A stretch of DNA of 40,214 nt from Desulfurococcaceae archaeon (GCA_020833255.1 JAJHQR010000007.1:1-40214); one strand, 5' to 3'. Shown: positions 24,593 through 32,774, numbered from the stretch's first letter. Numbers and translations are program-made. The notes: generated by a model not told the origin, from the letters alone.

Positions 24593-25816
24593 GTGAGTCG
24601 AGGTATTGATGAGATATTTGACTTAATGCTTAAGGCTTCAGAGATTCTTAAGCCAGTTATTCACAGAACCCCCGTGTTTCACTCAGCTTTCTTCTCCTCG
24701 CTCACCGGTAAGTCCGTGTACTTAAAACTTGAGAACCTTCAGAAAACAGGGTCTTTTAAGGTTAGGGGTGCTTACTTCAAGATATACACGCTGCCTCAGG
24801 AGGTCAGGTCTAGGGGTGTGATCACTGCTTCTTCAGGTAATCACGCGCAGGGTGTTGCTTACTCTGCTAGGGAACTGAACATACACTCCCTGATAGTCAT
24901 GCCTGAAACAGCCCCGACATACAAGATAAACGCTGTCAAGTCTTACGGTAGTGAGGTTTTGCTGTACGGTCAGATATATGATGACGCCTTCAAGAAAGCT
25001 CTGGAGATTAGTGAGGAGAGGGGGATGAGCCTCATACACCCGTTCAACGACCCTTACGTCATAGCAGGGCAGGGAACCATAGGGTTAGAGATAGTTGAGG
25101 ACGTGAGTAATGTAGACACGGTGGTCGTGCCTATCGGGGGAGGGGGTTTAATAGCGGGTATCGCGTTAGCCGTTAAGAAGCTCAGTAAGGGGAGGGTTAA
25201 GGTAGTGGGTGTGGAGCCCTCGGTAGCGGCTAAGACTAGGCTGTCTTTAAGTGCTGGCAAGCCGGTGACCGTGTTACCGCAACCCTCACTAGCTGACGGC
25301 GTCTTAACCAAGAGTTTAGGTGATTTAACTTTCGAGATAATACGTAACTACGTTGACTTAGTTCTTGAGGTGGAGGAGGACCAGATTGCTAGAGCTATCT
25401 ACCTACTGCTGGAGAGGACTAAGTTGCTTGCTGAGGGGGCGGGAGCGCTTCCTGTGGCCGCCCTACTGTCCAGGAGTGACGAGATCCCGGGCGAGAACAT
25501 CGTGGCGGTCGTTAGCGGAGGGAACGCTGATCTCACAACGCTTTACAGGATCTTGATGAGGGGCTTGATACGTGAGGGCAGGGTTGCTAGAATAACTCTT
25601 TCTTTGAAAGACGTTCCAGGAAGCTTAGAGAAGGTCTTGAAAATACTCGCTGATTTGAGGTGTAATATCCTCGATATAACGCATGACAGGTTCGACCTAG
25701 ATATAAAGCCCGGCTACGCTAAGGTCAAGATATTGATGGAGGTCTCGAGCGAGCAGGTGATTAAGACCGCGATCACGAAATTACGTGAGTCCGGGGTTGA
25801 GGTACTTGAGCAGTAA
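24593..25816 (+). CDS. ilvA: Threonine dehydratase with ACT domain
   Basis: PLP-dependent threonine ammonia-lyase (407 aa) converting threonine to 2-oxobutanoate and ammonia, the entry to isoleucine synthesis or threonine catabolism. PLP lysine K56 in GSFKVRGAY, substrate loop TASSGNHAQG, phosphate-binding VPIGGGGLIAG at about 178-188, and AEGAGALPVAAL. A C-terminal ACT domain from about 330 (VARITLSLKDVPGSLEKVLKI) suggests allosteric control by an amino acid. GTG start. Serine is an alternative substrate. A small gene overlaps its 3' end. Confidence 0.93.
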   Translation: MSRGIDEIFDLMLKASEILKPVIHRTPVFHSAFFSSLTGKSVYLKLENLQKTGSFKVRGAYFKIYTLPQEVRSRGVITASSGNHAQGVAYSARELNIHSLIVMPETAPTYKINAVKSYGSEVLLYGQIYDDAFKKALEISEERGMSLIHPFNDPYVIAGQGTIGLEIVEDVSNVDTVVVPIGGGGLIAGIALAVKKLSKGRVKVVGVEPSVAAKTRLSLSAGKPVTVLPQPSLADGVLTKSLGDLTFEIIRNYVDLVLEVEEDQIARAIYLLLERTKLLAEGAGALPVAALLSRSDEIPGENIVAVVSGGNADLTTLYRILMRGLIREGRVARITLSLKDVPGSLEKVLKILADLRCNILDITHDRFDLDIKPGYAKVKILMEVSSEQVIKTAITKLRESGVEVLEQ

Positions 25817-26147
25817 TCGCGGGGTTTTTACTACCGCGTTGTTAATAGAATCCCTTCCCGAGACCTACGACTTACTAGTTAAGACTTTGAGTTTAGTGAA
25901 GGAAGGCTTAAAGAAGTTAGGTTATGCTTGCAGTGTTGAGGAACACTCATATGTTTGCGGTTCTTCAGATACCTTAATTAAGATTCTCCCACAGCCTTAC
26001 GGCGCCGAGACCAGAATGTTCGAAGCTCGATACTTCTTAGTTAAGGTGTCTGTGGATACGTTGATTCCGGAGAAGTTGGTGTTGATTAACGACTTAATTA
26101 CTTCGTTACTCAGGGAAGCAGGACTTAAATATAGGAGGGTAGAGTAG
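25785..26147 (+). CDS. Hypothetical protein (about 113-120 aa)
   Basis: Unrecognised protein with a mixed alpha/beta pattern (LPETYDLLVKTLSLVKEGLKKLGY, HSYVCGSSDTLIKIL, RYFLVKVSVDTLIP). In-frame starts are GTG 25785, TTG 25797 and TTG 25806, all inside the end of ilvA, so translational coupling is likely. The later TTG gives the smaller overlap of 11 nt. Its last 23 nt overlap the 3' end of the convergent DUF1614 gene. No membrane helices. Confidence 0.58.
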   Translation: MSPGLRYLSSNRGVFTTALLIESLPETYDLLVKTLSLVKEGLKKLGYACSVEEHSYVCGSSDTLIKILPQPYGAETRMFEARYFLVKVSVDTLIPEKLVLINDLITSLLREAGLKYRRVE

Positions 26148-26847
26148 TTATTAAGTTGTAGAGTAGCTTTGCCGTTACCGAGGAGAGGGCTGGGATGAGG
26201 AATATCGCGTCTTTAACCCCATACCCACCCATAATTATTGACCTAGTGTTGAAGAATGTCGCGTACCTCAGGTTCAGTAAGTCTATACCTATCAGAGCTG
26301 CTAGAGCGCTGACGGAATACGCTGTCATGAAAGTCGCGTCCGCGCCCAGCTTGTAGTGTATGCTTACCGCAAGAGTTGACGTGACCGTGACTACTATGCT
26401 GGAGGCTAGTGAGACGAGTATCCCCTTCTCGTAAACGGTTGCTGAGAACCTGTTGTAAGTGGCTGTCAGAAACGAGAGTAGTAAGAGGTATGCTACGAGG
26501 TAGTTAGGTGATTGACGAATTAAGTAAGCACTCAATGATAGGGCTAGAACGACCGGGAATAGCAGGCCGGTCAAGTTGGCGTAGATTCTTAGCTTCTGAG
26601 TAGTCCTCAGCCTGATTTTCTGTAAGGTCCTTAACCTACCGTAGCTCAAGTCAACCACTTTCAGTAAGTCGCCGCTGACCGTTTTATTCAGCAAGAATAT
26701 CTTGATTCTGTCACCGTAGCACAGCAGTATCGTGAATATTATAGGTAAGTAAATCGAGTACTCACTACTTAAGCCTAGTAACGGGCATAGCTCGTGGAAA
26801 AGCAGGAAAGTCACTATAGGGTAGGTAACTTCCTTAATATATCTCAC
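26125..26847 (-). CDS. DUF1614 family membrane protein
   Basis: A 240-aa protein with about seven hydrophobic segments. The C-terminal half carries the pattern I recall for DUF1614: ALIGIDLLNLRYA near residue 185-197, then IIMGGYGVKDAIFLIPALS near 205-223, where relatives have a GADLL motif and a GG.G..DGIFL motif. The N-terminal half contains an unusual cytosolic loop with several Arg (LSYGRLRTLQKIRLRTTQKLR). Function of the family unknown. GTG start with a short promoter region upstream. Confidence 0.62.
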   Translation of the reverse strand: MRYIKEVTYPIVTFLLFHELCPLLGLSSEYSIYLPIIFTILLCYGDRIKIFLLNKTVSGDLLKVVDLSYGRLRTLQKIRLRTTQKLRIYANLTGLLFPVVLALSLSAYLIRQSPNYLVAYLLLLSFLTATYNRFSATVYEKGILVSLASSIVVTVTSTLAVSIHYKLGADATFMTAYSVSALAALIGIDLLNLRYATFFNTRSIIMGGYGVKDAIFLIPALSSVTAKLLYNLITTLPSYI

Positions 26848-26949
26848 CTAATATTATGTGGCGGTCTTGATTTATTTTAAGAAGTAACCCTCGCTTAAGG
26901 AACGTTTCGTTTATTATTTCAGCATAGCTATATCTGAGGGGATCCGGTT

Positions 26950-27798
26950 TTGTCGGTGGTTTTACGCGGGTTGATAGACTCTGTGGACATAGCTGTTTAC
27001 TCTTACGTCAAGCCCGGAGCGCCTCACAGATATTCTCTGAGATTTAAGGACTTAAGACCTTACGTGGCTTTATTAACTTCTTCTCTGAGAAACTACTTAA
27101 AATCTATTGAGCTAGGCGCTAGTGTCGCGGCAGGTTCCCTAGGCTTCGTCGACATCGGTTTAGGGACCCTCATAAGAGACTCTATTCAAGACAATATCTC
27201 CTACCTCAAGAGAGTTCACCTACCTGAATTCCATATCTTCATGATACCTGCTTGTGTCGCGGCGTCCTATACTTTGAGGATGAGGGATAAGTTCGTGGTT
27301 CAGACATACATAAGTGCTAGGAAGTCGCTCTTAAGTTACACAGGTCCTCAAGAAGTTCTGAAGATTTACGAGGCTTTAAAAAACGCCGGCGGTGACGTGA
27401 GTAGAGCGCTTTATGAGTCGAGCTTAACGTCCAGCAAAATAATCTCTGAGTCTTTAACTCTCGAGGAGTTCTTGAATCTCCTATCCAGCAACTACAAATA
27501 CCTGAGTTTCGCGACAACGAAGTATAACTACGTTCTGGAAGCCTCGAACGCGTTCATCAAAGAATACGAGAAGGAGGGCGACCTCAACGCTTCAGCGATA
27601 GCTTCCTACTCAACATTATTAAGTGCTTTAGGCACTGCTGTTAAGTTCCCGCACAAGCTTGAAGACAAAGAAAACTTCAAGAAGGTTTTAAGTCTAGACG
27701 TAGAGTTAAGTAATAAAAACGTGGATTACTCACCGACCCTATCACCACTCACTGAAGCCATACTAGTAAGTCTCTTAACTATCTACCCACCTAAGTAA
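26950..27798 (+). CDS. CitG-like triphosphoribosyl-dephospho-CoA synthase family protein
   Basis: A 282-aa mainly helical protein. The N-terminus (YSYVKPGAPHRYSLRFKDL) matches the KPG...HR pattern of archaeal CitG-related proteins, followed by the glycine-rich GASVAAGSLGFVDIGLGTLIRDSI. In bacteria CitG makes the prosthetic group precursor of citrate lyase; archaeal relatives lack citrate lyase genes and their substrate is unknown, so only the family is proposed. Start TTG 26950 or GTG 26956. The tRNA-Gln gene begins 9 nt past its stop on the other strand. Confidence 0.5.
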   Translation: MSVVLRGLIDSVDIAVYSYVKPGAPHRYSLRFKDLRPYVALLTSSLRNYLKSIELGASVAAGSLGFVDIGLGTLIRDSIQDNISYLKRVHLPEFHIFMIPACVAASYTLRMRDKFVVQTYISARKSLLSYTGPQEVLKIYEALKNAGGDVSRALYESSLTSSKIISESLTLEEFLNLLSSNYKYLSFATTKYNYVLEASNAFIKEYEKEGDLNASAIASYSTLLSALGTAVKFPHKLEDKENFKKVLSLDVELSNKNVDYSPTLSPLTEAILVSLLTIYPPK

Positions 27799-27807
27799 AG
27801 GAATTGG

Positions 27808-27894
27808 TAGCCGGGCGGGGATTCGAACCCCGGTCACGGGGGCACTCCCCAGAGGACCAGAGCCCCGCATCCTTGGCCGCTAGACGACCCGGCT
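27808..27894 (-). tRNA. tRNA-Gln(CTG) with 14-nt intron
   Basis: Acceptor AGCCGGG/CCCGGCT with A73 and an encoded CCA (RC of 27805-27807). D stem GTCT/GGAT, anticodon stem CGGGG/CCCCG, loop C-T-CTG-G then an intron of 14 nt between positions 37 and 38. The intron fits the BHB motif: loop CUCU (32-35) pairs with GGAG before a 3-nt bulge. T arm CGGGG-TTCGAAT-CCCCG. It lies 7 nt downstream of tRNA-Met on the same strand, so both are probably processed from one transcript. Confidence 0.92.
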
Positions 27895-27901
27895 ACCCAG
27901 G

Positions 27902-27990
27902 TGCCGCCGCGGGGATTCGAACCCCGGACCTCCGGATATCCCAGGACGGGCCGTATGAGTCCGGCGCTCTGCCCGCTAAGCTACGGCGGC
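27902..27990 (-). tRNA. tRNA-Met(CAT), elongator type, with 16-nt intron
   Basis: Acceptor GCCGCCG/CGGCGGC with A73, D stem GCTT/GAGC, anticodon stem CCGGA/TCCGG, loop CTCATA-A interrupted by a 16-nt intron between 37 and 38. The BHB pairs CUCA with UGGG before bulge AU|A. T arm CCGGGG-TTCGAAT region intact. The G1-C72 pair shows it is not the initiator; a tRNA-Ile2 read by modified CAU is the alternative. A TATA-like CTTAAAAA (28016-28023, minus orientation) lies about 30 nt upstream. Confidence 0.9.
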
Positions 27991-28082
27991 ACCAATAACT
28001 ACTATAATAACCTACCTTAAAAATATTCTCGCATACGTGAATAAGTAGTCATAGAGGTAACGTGTGAGGAGGGTTAGGAAGT

Positions 28083-28206
28083 GGCGGATCCCAGTTTGAG
28101 AGGGCTGCGAGGCCTCGCGGACCTCACTGCCCCCTCAACGCGGCCGGCTTAACTTCCGGGATCTGACGAGTCCGGGTGTTTCCCGACCGCTATGACCGGG
28201 ACCGCC
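28083..28206 (-). rRNA. rrf: 5S ribosomal RNA
   Basis: A 124-nt minus-strand gene. The ends GGCGGTCCC and GGGATCCGCC pair as helix I. Internal conserved parts are GGTCATAGCGG, ACACCCGGACTC, CCCGGAAGTTAAGCCGGC and the GTCCGCGAGGCCTCGCAG region of domain gamma, all as in crenarchaeal 5S rRNA. A TATA-like element (RC of about 28227-28235) is about 25 nt upstream of the 5' end. It is not linked to 16S/23S genes within the window, and tRNA-Met and tRNA-Gln follow downstream. Confidence 0.95.
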
Positions 28207-28294
28207 ATAATCTTTTGCGTGAAAGGGTTTTTAAGCTTATCTCACGCAGGTTATAAGCGTTGTAAGACTCGTTATTTATGGGAGGTGTCTTTAG
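28207..28294. promoter_or_regulatory. Divergent promoters of 5S rRNA and the SagB operon
   Basis: On the minus strand CTTAAAAAC (about 28227-28235) serves 5S rRNA. On the plus strand GTTATAAG (about 28250-28258) and the strong Shine-Dalgarno GGAGGTGT (about 28281-28288) precede the GTG at 28295. Confidence 0.5.
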
Positions 28295-29089
28295 GTGAGG
28301 TTGGGCTTCGCTTTATCATTCTTAGTTACTGTCTTAATAGTTGTTTACGTTTTGTTTTCTTTATATGTTCCGCAAGGAGATTTAGGTGGTGTTGAAGTCG
28401 TGGGTGGTGAGTTGCTTCTCCCCCTCCCTAGGAAAGTGAGCTTCATTACTGTTGAGGAAGCTATCCTTCTCAGGAAGAGTGTTAGGGAGTGGAGGGATTC
28501 CCCCATAACTATCGAGCAATTATCGATGATTCTCTGGGCTTCTCAAGGCGTGGTCGAGGAAGTGGACGGGTGGCTTAGGAGAGCTGCTCCCAGCGCGGGG
28601 GCTACCTACCCTCTAGAGATTTACGTGGTTGTAGGTGAGGGAGGTGTTTCCCTAGGTGACGGTGGTTACGTGGAGGCAGGGGTTTACAAATATGATTATA
28701 GAAGGCACTCGTTAAGACTGGTTAAGAGCGGGGATTTCAGGAGTGATTTGTGGCAAGCTACGCTGAGGCAAGACTGGGTTAGGGAAGCTCCGGTAAGTTT
28801 GGTGATATGCGCTGTCTACGAGAGGACTACGTGGAGATACGGTGAGAGAGGCGTTAGGTACGTCCACATCGAGGTAGGTCACGTTGGTCAGAACGTTTAC
28901 TTAATGAGCACGGCTCTAGGTTTAGGGACTGTCGCTATAGGGGCTTTCCACGACGATGAGGTAGCTAGGGTGGTTAATGCTCGACGTGATGAGCGCCCAC
29001 TATACGTGTTCCCGGTGGGGGTCCCCCTAAGACCTCATAAAGCGGATTTCAGGGAGCTTCAAGACCTCTACTCCGGGTTGAGAAGATGA
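28295..29089 (+). CDS. Membrane-anchored SagB-type nitroreductase
   Basis: A 264-aa FMN-dependent oxidoreductase of the SagB/ThcOx branch of nitroreductases. An N-terminal hydrophobic helix (residues about 4-24) is followed by the catalytic domain: RKSVREWRDSPITIEQLSMILWA at about 65-87, APSAGATYPLEIYVVV at about 105-120, HIEVGHVGQNVYLMSTALGLGTVAIGAF at about 202-229 and a final FPVGVP. With Arg before the helix and few charges after it, the flavin domain is predicted outside the cell or in the pseudoperiplasm. It is the first of five overlapping genes; the other four encode small membrane proteins. SagB enzymes make azoles in peptides, but no precursor or SagC/D gene is here, so a redox role is likelier. 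Confidence 0.87.
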   Translation: MRLGFALSFLVTVLIVVYVLFSLYVPQGDLGGVEVVGGELLLPLPRKVSFITVEEAILLRKSVREWRDSPITIEQLSMILWASQGVVEEVDGWLRRAAPSAGATYPLEIYVVVGEGGVSLGDGGYVEAGVYKYDYRRHSLRLVKSGDFRSDLWQATLRQDWVREAPVSLVICAVYERTTWRYGERGVRYVHIEVGHVGQNVYLMSTALGLGTVAIGAFHDDEVARVVNARRDERPLYVFPVGVPLRPHKADFRELQDLYSGLRR

Positions 29090-29439
29090 GTAGAGCTAGG
29101 GAAACATACTTCTGTCTTAGAATAGTTGAGTATACGTCGATCCCTCTAACGCTGTGCCTCGCACTTTACTTACTTAGCGGTTACGGAATGATTTCCCCAG
29201 TCCCCAACTTGGTAGGACTCACGTATTTTGCCTCAGCTAAAATCCACACACTCCCTCTCCTAAGGATCGCGACCGCGACCCTAACCATACTTCATTTCTA
29301 TGGTGGCGCGTTACTACTTTTAAACAGGAATGTAAGAAACGAGAGAATAAGAAAATCTATTAAGACTCTCGTTCTCGTAATAGTGTTGATATTCTCATTA
29401 CTTATTGCGTTGAGTGAGATAGCGGTGTTGCTTGACTGA
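29086..29439 (+). CDS. Small four-helix membrane protein with two His
   Basis: A 117-aa protein with about four helices. H54 (AKIHTLPLLR) and H70 (TILHFYGGALLLL) are placed in one helix region like haem ligands of DUF4405 or cytochrome b561-like proteins, but identity is unproven. It overlaps the nitroreductase gene by 4 nt (ATGA) and the next gene by 8 nt. A redox partner in the membrane for the flavoprotein is a plausible role (inference). Confidence 0.65.
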   Translation: MSRARETYFCLRIVEYTSIPLTLCLALYLLSGYGMISPVPNLVGLTYFASAKIHTLPLLRIATATLTILHFYGGALLLLNRNVRNERIRKSIKTLVLVIVLIFSLLIALSEIAVLLD

Positions 29440-29821
29440 ATACTCCACGCGGTTTCGAAAAACCTCGCATTTATTAACCCTAGCCGACAAATTAGTAGGT
29501 GATACGTTTATGGAGGCGAGTAAAACCCCCTTCGTGACCGGAGTAGCGATACTTTTAGCCGGTGTATTAATAGTGGTTTCCGGAGCTTTCCTAGCTTTCG
29601 AGGCTTACCTCAATTACAGGCCTCTCCTACCTGCTGGAGGGGATCTGCAGACATCTATCACTAACACGGTTTACGAATTACTTAACCTAGTTATTAAGTT
29701 AGGTTTTCTCGGGGCAATGATATGGGCTGGCTCAATACTGTTAGGGAAGGGTGTCGACCTCTTCAAAGCTCTCTACGTTAAAGAAAAGAAACCTAAGGAG
29801 TCTGAGGAGACTAAGAAGTGA
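29432..29821 (+). CDS. Two-helix membrane protein of the SagB operon
   Basis: Up to 129 aa, with helices at about 35-60 (FVTGVAILLAGVLIVVSGAFLAF) and 88-112 (LVIKLGFLGAMIWAGSILLG) and a highly charged cytosolic tail (KEKKPKESEETKK). No family recognised. TTG 29432 overlaps the previous gene; ATG 29510 (MEASKTPF) has a GGTGAT 4-9 nt upstream and may be the true start, giving 103 aa. The next gene overlaps its stop by 4 nt. Confidence 0.65.
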   Translation: MTEYSTRFRKTSHLLTLADKLVGDTFMEASKTPFVTGVAILLAGVLIVVSGAFLAFEAYLNYRPLLPAGGDLQTSITNTVYELLNLVIKLGFLGAMIWAGSILLGKGVDLFKALYVKEKKPKESEETKK

Positions 29822-30198
29822 ACACCCTCCTCAAGCTAGGGATAGGTCTAGTAGCTTTCCTAATCTTAAGCGGGTTAATAACCCCGGCAATAATATTCGT
29901 TTACGAGTTAACGAGTAAGCCTGACTTAATAGATTTTAAGACCTCATACGAGCAACTTAATGAAACACACGTTAAAGTGGTATTCAGCATCACGTATAGA
30001 GGGTCTGTACCCTTAAACGATGTCAGACTTGAGGTACTTAACAACACGCTATACTTCGGTGACTTACCTAAGAACACTACGTTAACGAAATACGTAATAC
30101 TTAACGTTAGCTCGGTTCCTGAATATCCGGAAGTCTTAATAAGCTTGAAGATTGCGGGGATTTACCGTCTTGAATTAAGGATTAGGGGTGCTGGGTAG
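29818..30198 (+). CDS. Single-pass protein with external beta domain
   Basis: A 126-aa protein: one N-terminal helix (about 5-30) and an extracytoplasmic domain of beta type (THVKVVFSITYRGSVPLNDVRLEVLNN, RLELRIRG) with several N-x-S/T sequons (NET, NNT, NTT, NVS). The fold resembles the small Ig-like domains of archaeal surface proteins. GTG start in the overlap GTGA; its last base is the first base of the next gene. Confidence 0.62.
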   Translation: MNTLLKLGIGLVAFLILSGLITPAIIFVYELTSKPDLIDFKTSYEQLNETHVKVVFSITYRGSVPLNDVRLEVLNNTLYFGDLPKNTTLTKYVILNVSSVPEYPEVLISLKIAGIYRLELRIRGAG

Positions 30199-30596
30199 TG
30201 AGTGAGGGAAGCAAGGTCAGGAAGGTGGTGAGTTCCGTAGTAGTTGGGATTCTCACAGGGCTGTTTTATTACTTCGTTTACGTCGTACTACTCCCAACTC
30301 TATTCTCTAAAATCCTTCCAGGCACTGAAGTCCTTGAAACACCTATACTTTGGTTACTTGCCTTCGCTCTCTTCACCGGCATAGGCTTAGCGAATTCGTT
30401 ACTTAAGGAACACCCGATTTCATTACCGCTCCGACTCCTATCTAAGGTTTTAGGAGCTCTCATAGTACTCACTCTACTGAATTTCGGGGTGGTTAGGGGT
30501 GAGGTGTTTATGGGAGGTGCGGTGATCGAGTACAGCATGGATATCTCGCTACCGCTCTACGCTATAATACTCTTCAGCATGCTGATGTTTCCTTGA
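30198..30596 (+). CDS. Four-helix membrane protein closing the SagB operon
   Basis: A 132-aa hydrophobic protein with about four helices (about 10-32, 47-62, 79-95, 112-131) and no recognised family. The start GTG shares its first base with the stop of the upstream gene. A hairpin with a T-run at 30644-30664 follows and may end the operon. Confidence 0.62.
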   Translation: MSEGSKVRKVVSSVVVGILTGLFYYFVYVVLLPTLFSKILPGTEVLETPILWLLAFALFTGIGLANSLLKEHPISLPLRLLSKVLGALIVLTLLNFGVVRGEVFMGGAVIEYSMDISLPLYAIILFSMLMFP

Positions 30597-30643
30597 AGCG
30601 TATTCAAGTAACCCTTACGTAGATAAGAGCTGGTCGAAACAAT

Positions 30644-30664
30644 AAAAACTACTACGTAGTTTTT
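30644..30664 (+). terminator. Hairpin with T-run after the SagB operon
   Basis: AAAAACTAC (30644-30652) pairs with GTAGTTTTT (30656-30664) around loop TAC, ending in five T. It lies 48 nt after the last gene of the operon. Confidence 0.4.
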
Positions 30665-30684
30665 CATTGAATGGTGTTAGATAC

Positions 30685-30846
30685 TTGACTAACGAGTTAC
30701 CTACTATAGAAGAGATATATTCTGAGGCACGTAAAAGTAAGTTCTTCAACAACCCCGGAATCCGCACACTATAGTCGTGAGTAGAGGTAAGTCCTCGTTT
30801 ACTGAGTTAAGGCTAGCCGTCGTGAAACTGCTTTGGTTTTCATGAA
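30685..30846 (+). pseudogene. Possible gene fragment beside the IS607 element
   Basis: From TTG 30685 the frame encodes 29 residues (LPTIEEIYSEARKSKFFNNP...) and stops at 30772-30774. Continuing in a different frame, the sequence encodes VVSRGKSSFTELRLAVVKLL before a TGA. Together they read like one protein broken by a frameshift, cut off by the transposon to its right. No family could be named. Chance is possible given the short length. Confidence 0.3.
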
Positions 30847-30877
30847 GGTTTATAAGGGTTGATGTTAACTCTTTTAT

Positions 30878-31492
30878 TTGGGAGTGGAAGTGTTAAGACC
30901 TAAGGAGGTTTGTGAGAGGCTCGGTATTAGCTATACTACTTTGAGGGATTATGTTAGGAAAGGCTACATAAAACCCATGTTGACTCCTGGTGGTAAGTGG
31001 AGGTTTAGAGAGGAAGATGTCGAGAGGTTGATTGGCATAGTCAAGCAGAAGAGGGTGATGCTCTACGCTAGAGTGTCATCTAGTAGTCAAAGGGATGACT
31101 TGGAGAGGCAGGTTAGAGCACTAGAGGAGTGGGCTAGAAGCAACAATATAGTGGAATATGAGGTAGTGACAGATATTGGAAGCGGGCTAAACGATGATAG
31201 GAAGGGATTCAGGAAAATACTAAAGCTCGCTACCGAGAGGAAGATATCGAAGATCGTCATAGCATACCCAGATAGACTAACGAGGTTCGGCTTCAAAACA
31301 ATCGAGGAGCTACTGAGAGCTTTCGGGGTGGAAATAGTTGCCTTAAACCACGAGGACAAGGATCCTAGGGAGGAGCTCGTGGAAGACCTTATCACAATAA
31401 TCTCTCACTTCGCTGGGAAGCTATACGGCATGAGGAGTCATAAGTACGAGAAGGTAGTTGAAGGTGCAAGGAAGCTCATTGAAGACCCTTAA
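30878..31492 (+). CDS. tnpA: IS607 serine recombinase (TnpA)
   Basis: A 204-aa IS607 transposase. The N-terminal MerR-like helix-turn-helix (LRPKEVCERLGISYTTLRDYVRKG) covers about residues 6-29 and continues with PGGKWRFREEDVERL. The catalytic resolvase domain begins at about 60 with MLYARVSSSSQRDDLERQ (active Ser in VSS), then DIGSGLNDDRKGF and AYPDRLTRFG. Full length for the family. In-frame starts are TTG 30878, GTG 30884 and GTG 30890; the last gives the usual MLRPKE start. tnpB overlaps its end by 35 nt. Confidence 0.95.
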   Translation: MGVEVLRPKEVCERLGISYTTLRDYVRKGYIKPMLTPGGKWRFREEDVERLIGIVKQKRVMLYARVSSSSQRDDLERQVRALEEWARSNNIVEYEVVTDIGSGLNDDRKGFRKILKLATERKISKIVIAYPDRLTRFGFKTIEELLRAFGVEIVALNHEDKDPREELVEDLITIISHFAGKLYGMRSHKYEKVVEGARKLIEDP

Positions 31493-32774
31493 ACTAGTCA
31501 GAATGTACTCTATACCAGTAAGCGATCCAAGGGTTAGTGAGCTGATAACGTGGTATCTGGAGACATTGCAGAAAGCAATAAACATAATTTGGGAGAGCAT
31601 TGAGTGGAAGTATAGGTTTCCGAGGGTGGAGGAGAAGAAAGGGAAACTAAGAGTTAGAGTTCCCGATAAGCTTAAAGTCCCCGAGCTACCTAAGAGTAAG
31701 TCTTTCAAGAAGAAGCTCCGCGACGATCTCCTGAGAGAGTGCCCCTACGCTAAGCACTGGGTTGACGCTGTCATTAGGACAGCGTACTCCATAATGAAGA
31801 CTTGGAGGAAGAGATACCTTAAAGGAAGAGCTAGGAAGGTTAAGCCAAGAGCTAAGAAGAGATTTGCCAGGTGCAAGATAACCCTGATGAAGGTGAATTA
31901 TGAAGAGAAGAAAATCAGGATTACAGTTAAGCCGGGGGAGTATATAGAGGTCTCTTGGAGTAGCAGGTGGTTTACTAGGAGGGTTGAGGGCTGGAGAGTG
32001 GGAGAGGTCGTATTAAAAGATGACAGGGTACTCATACCGTTCAAGTCCACGAGAATCATGGAAGTGAGGAATGTTGTTGCGTGGGACTCCAATGAGCTAT
32101 CGCTCGACGGATTCTCGCCGAGGACAGGCTTCATTATGGTTGACTTGAAGCCCTTGCAGAGTATGAAGATCACGTACGAGAGAAAGAAGAGAATAGCACA
32201 GAGCAAGGGCTTGAAGAGTATTTACGAGAAGTATGTTACTAGAGAGCATAATAGGGAGAAGGATTTCATGAACAAACTGGCTAAGGGGTTAACTAAGCTA
32301 CTCCCAAACACTATCCACGTCTTCGAGGATCTAGGAAAAGAGGATTTGGTTAGTAGGAGAAAAACCCCGAAGGACAGGAGGAAGAGGAATGCTAGAACTC
32401 CTTGGAAGCTCATTCAGAAAAAGCTCTCTGAGAAAGCTATTACAGTAAAGGTTTCTCCGAAGAACACTTCCCGAACCTGCCCGCGATGTGGGTGTGTGGT
32501 GAAGACCCGAGTGGGCAGGTTATTCAAGTGTCCTAGATGCGGGTTCGAGCTAGATAGGCAGAAGCTAGCCTCAATAAACATATACCTAAAACACTCCAAG
32601 ATGCGGGGGTTTCCCCACAGCGATGAACCTGAGAAGACGATGAAGGAGGAGCTGTGGGTAGGGGTTACCCCGAGCGGGCGGAGCCCGATGATATGGATCC
32701 CGATGAAAAGGGGTCCTGAGAGCGATGAAGCCAAGGGTAGAGAGCTTGGTATCAAACAATACCAAGCTCTATGA
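31458..32774 (+). CDS. tnpB: TnpB, RNA-guided RuvC nuclease
   Basis: A 438-aa TnpB (ancestor group of Cas12), which cuts DNA at sites matched by an omega RNA and helps element persistence. RuvC acidic residues are present: D210 in VVAWDSNELS, E290 in HVFEDLG, D366 in FELDRQKLASINI. A zinc ribbon lies between them (CPRC at 341-344 and CPRC at 358-361). The Lys/Arg-rich N-terminal part (about 115-140) is the nucleic acid-binding region. Annotated start TTG 31458; ATG 31503 is a later candidate. The last about 50 codons also encode RNA hairpins. The gene appears active. Confidence 0.95.
   Translation: MKVQGSSLKTLKLVRMYSIPVSDPRVSELITWYLETLQKAINIIWESIEWKYRFPRVEEKKGKLRVRVPDKLKVPELPKSKSFKKKLRDDLLRECPYAKHWVDAVIRTAYSIMKTWRKRYLKGRARKVKPRAKKRFARCKITLMKVNYEEKKIRITVKPGEYIEVSWSSRWFTRRVEGWRVGEVVLKDDRVLIPFKSTRIMEVRNVVAWDSNELSLDGFSPRTGFIMVDLKPLQSMKITYERKKRIAQSKGLKSIYEKYVTREHNREKDFMNKLAKGLTKLLPNTIHVFEDLGKEDLVSRRKTPKDRRKRNARTPWKLIQKKLSEKAITVKVSPKNTSRTCPRCGCVVKTRVGRLFKCPRCGFELDRQKLASINIYLKHSKMRGFPHSDEPEKTMKEELWVGVTPSGRSPMIWIPMKRGPESDEAKGRELGIKQYQAL

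Noticed and set aside
27804-27998. Open frame across the tRNA-Gln and tRNA-Met genes
   Set aside because: It is the antisense of two tRNA genes; the apparent protein is translation of T arms.
28192-28395. Plus-strand frame starting in the 5S rRNA
   Set aside because: Begins inside 5S rRNA antisense and overlaps the nitroreductase start in another frame; no coding signal.
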